DNA from: Actinernus sp. WN-2022
Lineage: Eukaryota; Cnidaria; Anthozoa; Actiniaria; Actinernidae
Length of the DNA stretch: 64,000 bases
Assembly (NCBI GenBank): GCA_030867875.1
Contig: JAOWCC010001634.1
Location: 99,303,321 to 99,367,320 of the forward strand
Direction of reading: 5' to 3'
Position numbers and translations under genes: made by a program
The notes under the pieces: generated by a model
Told to the model about the DNA's origin: nothing
The model's database searches: none
The model's input: only the letters and a program-made list of their open reading frames with translations
Shown here: positions 45,363 through 56,000 of the stretch, piece by piece
Layout of the letters: each line of letters opens with the position of its first letter
Numbering within the stretch: position 1 is the stretch's first letter

Positions 45363-46734
45363 AGCATATGGAAAATTCAAATGAGTTTAACGGCAAACAC
45401 CATAACAGATTTAGGCATCCATAAGGAGCATTGGAGAGCAAACATTGTTTTTTTCAGCAAAGGCTCACTTTAAAGTTCTACAGATCTATGATAATAAACT
45501 TTTGTTTTTACATTTGGTTCTAATATGGGTGGCAAACTCAATTTATTTTTATTTTTAGATTCAATGTAATTACCTGAAATTCCAAGGAATTCAAAGACTG
45601 GCTGACCTGCAGTTACTGTTTTTAAGATTCTCTAGGAATTACCAGCTTTTCTACAATAAGCAAGGGCTTGAAATTCCTAGCAAGGCATTCAAAATAACCT
45701 GACTCCCATCGGGACTCTGGCAGCTTCTTTGTAGCAAATCAGCAGCTATTTTTTACCAGACTTGAATTTTGAATCTACTGATCATCTATACATTAATACC
45801 CTGGCACTGACATGGCAGCCAACCTTTCTATGTGTACATGTACATGTTGACCATCTACTCTGATTTTGAAAGCCCTGTTCTAGATATTTCATGTTTCTCT
45901 TACTGTGAATATTTTCTAGTGTCTGCCTAAGATACTTGTACATATATGGCATGATTACATGATTCGCTAAGCAACAAATCTCTAAAAATTTCATCTCAAA
46001 AGTCACTTTAGTCCAGTTACAGTGATGGAATTCCTACATTTTCCATGAGATGCAGTTTTTGCTACTGCATCTCAACTATGTCATTTTAATTCGCTAAACA
46101 ATAACTTTCTTTATAGTGTGGCTCAAAGGGGGTCCAATAAAATGCAAGGTTTTTAGAGCTGCAGTCGTACCCTCTAATTTAGGTGACATTAACTTTAATA
46201 ATATTGTCAGTCATTTAGTAAATAGTCTTACTAATTTAGTTTATTTATCAAAATCAGCAAGACTCTTAAACTAGTAGAATAAAACAATTTTGAAATGGAT
46301 TACATATAAATTATTATGTGTATTGTATATAATTCAAACTACATGTACATGCAGTTTGTAAATGTCTGAATAGTTTTAACTTATTTATAGAAATAGGAGC
46401 ATTTCACTGTCTGGCGATTGTAATGATAACTCACTTACATGTATGCATGTTTCTATTAATTAAAACTATACATAGAGTTTTAAAACAATTACTGTCAGTG
46501 TTATTTTTTTGTGTTTAATGACAACTATGGTATACAATTTGGGTGTAAATAGTGAAGGGAGCCAAAATAGAACGATATGGATGCCAGAAATGAAAGAGCA
46601 AGCAAAAATTAGTAACCAAGGCAAGTTTTAGGTTCATATTTACCGAATTTATGAGGATGGAGAACAAGCCATGCTTCCTTAGTGCAAGATCCTTTTAGTA
46701 TGCAATCTTACCAAGATATGTATCATTGGTATGG

Positions 46735-47410
46735 AATCCTGTAAGATCTTGCAGGATCTGTTAATTTCTTTCTTAAGATCCTGTAAGATCTTGCAGGATC
46801 TAGGCAATTTTTAAAAAGATCCTGTAAGATCTTACAGGATCTAGGCAATTTTTATAAAGATCCTGTAAGATCTTGCAGGATCTGGTAATTTCTTTCTTAA
46901 GATCCTGTAAGATCTTGCAGGATCTAGGCAATTTTTATAAAGATCCTGTAAGATCTTGCAGGATCTGGTAATTTCTTTCTTAAGATCCTGTAAGATCTTG
47001 CAGGATCTAGGCAATTTTTATAAAGATCTTGCAGGATCTGGTAATTTCTTTCTTAAGATCTTGTAAGATCTTGCAGGATCTGGGCAACTTTCATAAAGAT
47101 CTTGCAGGATCTAGGATTTTTTTAATAAAGATCCTGTAAGATCTTGCAGGATCAGGCAATGTTTATAAAGATCCTGTAAGATCTTGCAGGATCTAGGCAT
47201 TTTTTTCTTAAGATCTTGCAGGATCTTGGCATTATTTATAAAGATTCTGTAAGATCTTGCTAAGATCTTTGCAAAGATCCTGCAGGATCCTACAGGATCC
47301 TGCAGGGTCTTTGCACAAGATCTTGCAAGAAATAAGTAAGATCTTGACAAGATCTTGGAAAGATCTTGGGAAGATCCTTGAAAGATCTTCCCAAGATCTT
47401 GGAAAGATTC
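46735..47410. repeat. AAGATCCTGTAAGATCTTGC satellite array, right
   Basis: Units alternate AAGATCCTGTAAGATCTTGC-AGGATCT with short AT spacers (GGCAATTTTTATA, GGTAATTTCTTTC), a higher-order period of about 55-60 bp. It is related to, but distinct from, the left array, which lacks the AGGATCCT variant. Confidence 0.9.
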
Positions 47411-47760
47411 TCAACCTGGCCCACATACTATAGTTTAATAGTTGGGAGGAATGCGTGACGATACAAACGAACGTCTGCGTAGGAGGCTACCCACGTACCG
47501 GATATGTGCAATGTTGGTTGATCGTAATCGTGCACTATTCAGTAGAGTCACATGATCAAACGGAGTCAAATCATATTCACATGCACAGCGCAGAGTCGAG
47601 GCTGCGGCCTTGCCGCCTTAGTCATGCCTTTTTAGTGTAATATGTGCACACCGGGTGCCGTTATGATAACTTTTGCACTTCTTTTCAATCATTACCAACG
47701 AGTAATGTGCCGAAGCAAACCCTGTAAACTTGTAATGAAAAATGCAAGGGGTGAATTGAA

Positions 47761-48290
47761 TTACTGGGGAGCCTGTTTTGCGAAAAGGGGGCTGTTTTGA
47801 ATATAATTGAGAGGACTGAATGTTACATAGGGCTGAAACAGCCCAATTGTACAGTTTAATTATTTACTGTATTGAAATGACTAAACCAGGGCTGTTTTGG
47901 GAAAAAGGGGGCTGTTTTAAATATTGAGAGGGCTGAATGTTACATAGGGCTGAAACAGCCCATGTGAACAATTTGACCCTTTGCGGTGTTGAAATGGCTA
48001 AACCAGGGCTGTTTTGGGAAAAGGGGGGCTGTTTTGAATATTGAGAGGGCTGAATGTTACATAGGGCTGAAACAGCTCTTGTGAACAATTTGACCCTGTA
48101 CGGTGTTGAAATGACTTTGAAAGGGGCTGTTTTGGAAAATTGTAGTACTGTTTTGAAACGTCATGGGGCCATTTTGGTTTTCTTTGGAGCTATTTCAGCC
48201 CCCCTTGGTCACAACAGCCCAACAAGGGGCTGAAATAGATACTCTGTCAAAAGGGCTGTTTTGGACTTTAGGGCTAAATCAGCTCTGTCA
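47761..48290. repeat. About 118-bp tandem repeat with GGGCTGTTTTG motif
   Basis: Three and a half units starting near 47768, 47889, 48007 and 48125, each with GGGCTGTTTTG, GAGAGGGCTGAATGTTACAT and AGGGCTGAAACAGCCC. The last unit decays. Confidence 0.85.
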
Positions 48291-48339
48291 AAATTACAGT
48301 GTGCATTAATAAATGAAAAATAATTCAAAAGTACGAAAT

Positions 48340-48540
48340 ATGTGTTTGTATGGGAATCGATGGGAATCGATGGGAATCCGATGCCAAATAAAATCCGTAA
48401 AATCGAATTTCTGAAATATTCTTCAGATACAAACTTAAGATGCCAGGTAAAAGATTAACATATCGAAATTTGAGGGATGTATATATAGCTGTGCTGGAAA
48501 GCGTGCAATCGTGTTTTCAGTTTTCCATACGTCTGTAAAA
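48340..48540 (+). repeat. Dispersed repeat shared with 29370-29530
   Basis: Same block order as the copy at 29370. It carries a small local duplication GGGAATCGATGGGAATCGAT. Confidence 0.6.
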
Positions 48541-48605
48541 TACCATTATCACTACGTCTATTTGAACTTTTGATATATATATATATATATATATATATTA
48601 AGTAT

Positions 48606-48680
48606 ATAGAGATGGTGTAGTGGTTAACGCATCGGACTAGTGTACCGAGGCCGTGGGTTCGAATCCCACTCAGGGCTTAT
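48606..48680 (+). repeat. tRNA-like sequence (Thr-AGT-like), pseudogene or SINE head
   Basis: Contains a good box A (TGGTGTAGTGGTTAACGC), a 4-bp anticodon stem with AGT in a seven-base loop, and a perfect T-arm GTGGGTTCGAATCCCAC. The 5' and 3' segments that should form the acceptor stem do not pair, and (TA)n microsatellites flank both sides (48572-48598 and 48717-48733). A functional tRNA is therefore unlikely. Confidence 0.55.
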
Positions 48681-48943
48681 ATATTTTCTCTTTCACCTAA
48701 ATTCTGATTTTTTTTATATATATATATATATATGCGTTTCGGCGCGAGAATTTGCACATCAATTTTGAAAATCTCCCCTTACAGGCGGGGGTGTCAATTC
48801 TCCCCTCTTAACATTTTCCCGTTTTTAGGAATAGGGGGAGACGCACTCCCCCAAATCTTTAAGTGAAACCCGAGCCCTGAATATATAAATTTGTGCACTA
48901 TGTAAAATAATTGTTATTACATCCTATATATTGATTAGAACAT

Positions 48944-49094
48944 GGGCGGATTTAGGAGGGGTGGATTGGGTGGCTAGCCACCCCCTCTTTGGGCTGGTTG
49001 GACTGGCCAAATTGCAGCATTTTCCACAGGCAATGCATGTTCCCGAACAAAAAATCTATGACAGCCACCCCCTTCAAAAATCCTGGTTCCGCCC
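48944..49094. mobile_element. MITE-like repeat, GGGCGGATTTAGGA ends
   Basis: GGGCGGATTTAGGAGGGG and GGCTAGCCACCCCC at the left are partly mirrored by ACAGCCACCCCC and TCCTGGTTCCGCCC at the right. Confidence 0.5.
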
Positions 49095-49680
49095 CTGTAG
49101 AACCATCAAAAGCTTTAGTTCTCTCAACAGGGTGGTCAAGGGGGTAATCAATCACAAATCACTGGTCACATTTTCTTAAAATCACGGATCACAGTTTTCA
49201 TTTTATCCTGTTTTCATGGATCGCAGGCCCCGTAAAGGCTAATTCACGAATCATGGCAAAATTTTGGCTGATTCTCGGATCACGTGTTACCCCTTCACCA
49301 CCCGGCTGTCTCAATTTCATTGGCTGTACTTTGTTGCTAAGTGCCAGCTGCCAGCAATTTTTGATGGCTGAGAAAGGGGAGATTACAATCATTGGATAAT
49401 TTTTTTAACCTTATCAATGTATTTATGCATTTGCAAAGGTAAACGATAAAGAACAGCTGGCTCGGTCAATTTCTTCATCAGCAGACATGCGTAATGATTC
49501 AAATAAGCGGCCCCTCCCAAATAAGTGCCCCCTTTTCTCGAAGGAGACTGCCATAAGTAAATGATTGCCCAACCATGTGAATATCGGTCCTCTGGCATTT
49601 ATTTTTTACCTTAAATAATTGTTAATATTCTAGCTAGTTCTTATTAAGATCGTTATTAAAGTTCTGCTTTTTGTGCACTC

Positions 49681-52600
49681 GAGGAGAACACAGTAGAATA
49701 CAGCTAGGGAACACACTTGTACAACACAAGGGAACACACTAGCAGAATACAGGGGAACACAGTAGAATGCAGGGGAACATAGTAGAATACAGGGGAACAC
49801 AGTAGCCATACAGCTAGGGAACACACTAGTACAACACATACAGGGAACACACCGGCAGAATACAGGGGAATACAGTAGAATACAGCTAGGGAACACACTA
49901 GTAGAATACAGCTAGGGAACACACTAGTACAACACAGGGGAACACACTAGTAGAATACAGGGGAACACAGGAGAATACAGTAAAATACAGGGGAACACAG
50001 TAAAATACAGGGGAACAAAAATACCGCATAACAGTAAAATACAGGAGAATACAGGGGAACACATTAGAATACAGGGAAAAACATTAGGAGACAAGGGAAC
50101 AGTAGAATACAGGGGAAAACAGTAGAATACAGGGGAACACAGTATAATACAGGGGAACACAATAGAATACAGGGGAACACAGTAGAATACAGGGGAACAC
50201 AATAGAATACAGGGGAACACAGGAGAATACAGTAGAATAAAGGAGAATACAGTAGAACACAGGAGAACACAGGGGAACACAGGGGAACACAGGGGAACAC
50301 AGGAGAACACAGTAGAATACAGTAGAATACAGGAGAACACAGGGGGAATACAGGAGAACACAGGCGGAATACAGGAGAACACAGGAGAACACAGGGGGAC
50401 ACAGGAGAACATAGGGGAACACAGGAGAATACAGTAGAACACAGTAGAATACAGGAGAACACAGGGGAACACAGGAGCTAGAATACAGGAGAACACACGG
50501 GGGAACACAGGAGAATACAGGGGAACACAGGAGAATACAGGAGAACAGTAGAATACAGGAGAACACAATAGAATACAGGGGAACACAGTAGAAGACAGGA
50601 GAAGACAGGAGAACACAGTAGAATACAGGAGAACCAAAAAGAATACTGGGGAACACAGTAGAATACAGGGGAACACAGGAGAATACAGGGAAACACATTA
50701 GGATACAAGGGAACAGTAGAATACAGGGGAAAACAGTAGAATACAGGGGAACACAGTATAATACAGGAGAATACAGGCCCGGGAACACATTAGAATACAG
50801 GGAAACACATTAGGATACAAGGGAACAGTAGAATACAGGGGAAAACAGTAGAATACAGGGGAACACAGTATAATACAGGGGAACACAATAGAATACAGGG
50901 AAACACAGTAGAATACAGGGGAACACAATAGAATACAGGGGAACACAATAGAATACAGGGGAACACAGGGGAACACAGGAGAATACAGTAGAATAAAGGA
51001 GAATACAGTAGAACACAGGAGAACACAGGGGAACACAGGAGAACACAGGGGAACACAGGAGAACACAGTAGAATACAGGAGAACACAGGGAGAACACAGG
51101 AGAATACAGGGGAACACAGGAGAACATAGGGGAACACAGGGGAACACAGTAGAATACAGGAGAACACAGGAGCTAGAATACAGGAGAACACAGGGGAACA
51201 CAGTAGCTAGAATACAGGAGAACACACGGGGGAACACAGGAGAATACAGGGGAACACAGGAGAATACAGGGGAACAGTAGAATACAGGAGAACACAATAG
51301 AATACAGGGGAACACAGTAGAAGACAGGAGAAGACAGGAGAACACAGTAGAATACAGGAGAACCAAAAAGAATACTGGGGAACACAGTAGAATACAGGGG
51401 AACACAGGAGAATACAGGGGAACACAGTAGAATACAGGGGAACACAGTAGAATACAGGGGAACACAGGAGAATACAGGGGAACGTAGTAGAATACAGTGG
51501 AACGCAGGGGAACACAGGGGAATACAGGGGAACGTAGTAGAATACAGGGGAACGCAGGGGAACACAGTAAAATACATGAGAACACAGGGGAACACAGTAG
51601 AACACAGTAGAACACAGGAGAACACAGGGGGAATACAGGAGAACACAGTAGAACACAGGGGAACACAGTAGAATACAGGGGAACACAGGAGAACACAGAA
51701 GAATACAGGGGAATGTAGTAGAATGCAGGGGAACGCAGGAGAACACAGGAAAACACAGGAGAATACAGTAAAATACAGGAGAACACAATGGAACACAGGA
51801 GAACACAGGGGAACACAGGAGAACACAGGGGGAATACAGTAGAATGCAGGGGAACATAGTAGAATACAGGGGAACACAGTAGCCATACAGCTAGGGAACA
51901 CACTAGTACAACACATACAGGGAACACACTGGCAGAATACAGGGGAATACAGTAGAATACAGCTAGGGAACACACTAGTACAACACAGGGGAACACACTA
52001 GTAGAACACAGGGGAACACAGGAGCTAGAATACAGGAGAACACAGGGGAACACAGGAGCTAGAATACAGGAGAACACACGGGGGAACACAGGAGAATACA
52101 GGGGAACACAGGAGAATACAGGAGAACAGTAGAATACATGAGAACACAATAGAATACAGGGGAACACAGTAGAATACAGGAGAAGACAGGAGAACACAGT
52201 AGAATACAGGAGAGCCAAAAAGAATACTGGGGAACACAGTAGAATACAGGGGAACACAGGAGAATACAGGGGAACGTACGTAGTAGAATACAGTGGAACG
52301 CAGGGGAACACAGGAGAATACAGGGGAAGGTAGTAGAATACAGGGGAACGCAGGGGAACACAGTAAAATACATGAGAACACAGGGGAACACAGTAGAACA
52401 CAGGAGAACACAGGGGGAATACAGGAGAACACAGGGGGAATACAGGAGAACACAGTAGAATACAGGGGAACACAGAAGAATACAGGGGAACACAGAAGAA
52501 TACAGGGGAACGTAGTAGAATACAGGGGAACGCAGGAGAACACAGGAAAACACAGGAGAACACAGGAAAATACAGGAGAATATAGTAAAATACAGGAGAA

Positions 52601-52850
52601 CACAGGGGAATTAACACAGGAGAACATGGGAGAACACAGGGGGAATACAGGGGAACACAGGGGGAATACAGGGGAACACAGGGGGAATACAGGGGAACAC
52701 ATGGGATTATAGTAGAATACAGGAGAAGTGGAGAACACAGTAGAACACAGGGGAACGCAGTAGAATACAGGGGAACGCAGTAGAAAACAGGGGAACGCAG
52801 TAGAATACAGGGGAACGCAGTGAGAACACAGTGAGAACACCGTAGAAAGA
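49681..52850. repeat. 3.2-kb GAACACAG/GAATACAG minisatellite
   Basis: Head-to-tail 9-10-bp units GGGGAACACA and GTAGAATACA in varying order, with rarer variants (GGGGGAATACAG, GAACGCAG, AGCTAGAATACAGG). Larger blocks of several hundred bp are duplicated: the segment with AGAACCAAAAAGAATACTGG recurs near 50630, 51360 and 52215. The purine-rich strand lacks stops in several frames of the opposite strand, producing very long but meaningless Cys/Pro/Ser/Val-rich reading frames. It ends about 85 bp before the TATA box of the SDR gene. Confidence 0.95.
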
Positions 52851-52935
52851 AGGAGAGTATATTCGGTACACAATATATATTATATATGAGAATACAGTAG
52901 AATTGATATATATATTCGGTACACAATATATATCA

Positions 52936-52944
52936 TATATAAAG
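52936..52944 (+). promoter_or_regulatory. TATA box candidate of the SDR gene
   Basis: TATATAAAG lies 75 bp upstream of the ATG at 53019. A repeated TATTCGGTACACAATATATA block (52858 and 52913) precedes it. No other core promoter element was identified. Confidence 0.5.
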
Positions 52945-53018
52945 TACCTACCGTTCCCCCGACGATCTCCGCTGGCCAAGTCTGAAGGCTCTGGGGCGAG
53001 AAACACGTCCAACAGGAG

Positions 53019-56000
53019 ATGGCGATGTCACGAGTCGTACTCATAACGGGCTGTTCTCGTGGCATCGGGCTTTCCACAGCCCTTCTTCTCGCCAAAGACC
53101 AGCAACAACGCTTCAAAGTTTACGCCACCATGCGAGACATCAGCCATAGAGACTCGCTCGAACAAGCAGCAAGAGAACAACTGGGTAAAACACTGGTTAT
53201 CAAATCACTTGATGTCACTTCCGACGAGTCAGTTTCGGAGGCTCTACAAAGCATTTACGAAGAAGAAGGGAGAATTGATGTCCTAAGTGAGTTTCCTCTG
53301 CGTAGCGAAAGATTTCATAATGGCCCCATTTTGAGGATAATTCTAAATACAGATAGGAGAAAATTATCGCCTAAACCGTAGTCAGATCAGATCACAGCCG
53401 CCCCAAGCTCTAGCCTGATTTTCAGACTGTCGAGGTCGTCCGCTCACTTCCTCCCACCTGAAAATCAGGCTACCCCAAGCTCATGTTACGAAATATTCAA
53501 AGTATAACTTATAAAGGGCATGTATGAGAAGCTCATATTACGAAATATAAGGGTTTGTATGGGAACGTAACGAACTCCATTTTAAATGCTAGCCAGAAAT
53601 ACTGTAAAATCTTTGAATAAAAATTACTTACGTTGCCACTGTGATGTCTTGTGTCACGTTTCTCTCCTTGTTTGGTGGATTTAAACTTATTTCAGTTGAA
53701 AAAAAACGCGGCTGAAATCAATTTTAATCCACACAACAAGGAAAAAAACATGACACGAACAATCACAGTGGCAAGGTATGTCTGGCTAGTAAACGGAGTT
53801 CGTTACGTTCTCATATAATTAAACCATTATCTTTCGTACCATGAGCTTCCCATACAAACCCTTATAAGTTATACTTTGAATATTTCGTAACATAAGCTTG
53901 GAGCGCCTGTGGTCAGATTAAGGTTAAAGGAACAGTGCCACGGTAATGCGCACGCGTAACACGTGATTGTTAATAATGTCAAAGACAATGGCAAATCACG
54001 CTGTTATGTCACGTCACGTCAAAACTCAACTGATCTGGAACGACCTTTGGAATTTTCGCTAGCACGAAATCTAGAGTTTATAGTTTTGTGATTTGCATCA
54101 GTTGAGAAGTTCAGGATTTAGAATCGTATAAACTCCCCACTGGACCAAGACATAAGTGCTTCGAAGATCTGCATGTATGGGATTCGGGATAATAGTTTAG
54201 GAATCCTCTCGACAATGCCGACTGACATAAACAAACAACAACTTCTGTGCGTGGGAATTATAATATTCCATTCCGCTGCAGTTTCGCTACGGGGAAACTA
54301 ATGTTCTGACTTTATAGCTTTGGGGCTTTGTGATTTTTAGGATAGTTGTTGTACAATTATAAGGGCACTTCCACTACAAAATTGGGGAAGAAAAGAGTTC
54401 GATTTTGCTAAATAGCAAACTCGAACTGTACCGAGCGAAGGCCGTGTTGACACTGCAATAAATATACTCGCAAAAATTATAGACACGAACGAAATAACAT
54501 CATAAATCCTAGGATACAAAACTAAGTTACTGTTCTAAATAGGTATAAGGTCAAATGAAACTTAGGCGAAGCCGATGGAAGAGGATTTCTTTCGCGTATC
54601 AAATCTCTCCCCATCTTTTGATTTCTGGACAACCCAACCAAAATTCAAACATTCGCGCATGGGCACTGAGCATGGCACTGTTCCTTTAAGATTAAGATTA
54701 ATCGTTTACCGGAAATGCTGTACGCATCAGTTGTTTGTTGCAGTTGTTTCGTGCGCTCATAAGTACACGTGAGATCGCGTCACTTGTTGCCAAGGAAACT
54801 TCACACATGCGCGACAGAGAAAGCGTCGGATGTCGGCAGAGGTCTCTCCCTCGCCTTCCATTTTACCAAGACAGAGAGAGACCTCTGCTAGCAGGGAAAT
54901 AGCTTCAGAGCCGAATTTCTAAAAAAATAATTTTTCACGTAAAAACAAAGTTTAGAGTGTTAAGTATCCAACAGAAAAAAATTGGTTGAATTTTTTTTAT
55001 TAAGACGGAGAAATATCAAAAAGAAACATTTTACCAGAAGATTGCGTTACATAATTTGATTGACAGCTCATACACCACATTAATCGTCATGCGCATTCAA
55101 CCGTAGCTATTAGTATTAAGCGCGGGAGTCGTTGTTTACAGTAGTTCACTGTGGCTTCTCGAATCACAGGCAGCCCAAGCTCACGATTTGTGGCTCTTAC
55201 AAATCCTACGGTAGATTACGTGATCACTCGCGCAAGATTGATTGCGTGATAGCGCGCGCTATCTCCAGAAATTTTCCTTGTCATCTCACTAATAGAGTTT
55301 GTATTGATTTCTTATCGTGGTAAAATAAAGGTAATGAAATAACATTTTGCAATAAATGTACCTCAAGTATCCTTTTCTTATGTCCTTGGGTATTCTCTGC
55401 TATTTTGGGCTAGTTTGGATCGGTTTTAGAGCGCTTTTGATTTTAGAGATCTCTCTCTAGCGCGCTAGATCACGCAATCGATCTTGCGCGAGCAATCACG
55501 TAATCTACCGTAGGATTTGTAAGAGCCACAAATCGTGAGCTTGGGCTGCCTGTGCTCGAATCTATGATATTTTCTCACATAAATATGTCATCGTAAATTC
55601 GAAGCGTATTCGCTAAAATTGTCCGTAGATGTCTTCTTCAAAAGAAAGAGGAAAAAATCAAAGGAATGTTCGAAATTATATATTCTTATTACCACTAGCC
55701 TGGGAAACCAGCCGACTCTTATCGCTCCCTGTAAGAGTCGGCTGGTTTCCCAGGCTATATTACCACTGGCTAAACTATTTTGTTGTACATTAGGCCGCTT
55801 GATTCCTCTTAAAAAGTTTTTTTCTACAATAACATGCCCAATCTCTGACATTTTCCGGAGCATATATTCGCGGCCGGTTGATTCGGGTAATTGATCTGTC
55901 CTCGTGTTCTGGACTTGATTGTTTTCTTTCGTCTTCCGCGTTCGTTTCATGCATGCATATGCCGCTGAGAAATTGGCGGGAATTTTTGACAGTGACATTT

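Larger units (their letters stand above)
41668..47417. mobile_element. Candidate satellite-armed element, CCAGGTTGAGAATC ends
   Basis: The left end reads CCAGGTTGAGAATCTTG and the right end AAAGATTCTCAACCTGG, inverted copies bounding two AAGATCTT-based arrays (41680-42745 and 46735-47410) about 4 kb apart. The core holds three MITEs and no recognisable gene. No clean target duplication was found (flanks CTCTAC and CCCACA), so this could also be two related arrays that inverted. It lies 711 bp right of the CACAGGC element. Confidence 0.55.

Noticed and set aside
50698..52926. 742-codon Cys/Pro/Val-rich open frame
   Set aside because: It lies wholly in a 9-10-bp minisatellite whose unit lacks stops on that strand. 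Overlapping frames are equally open, and there is no start context, domain or splice structure.
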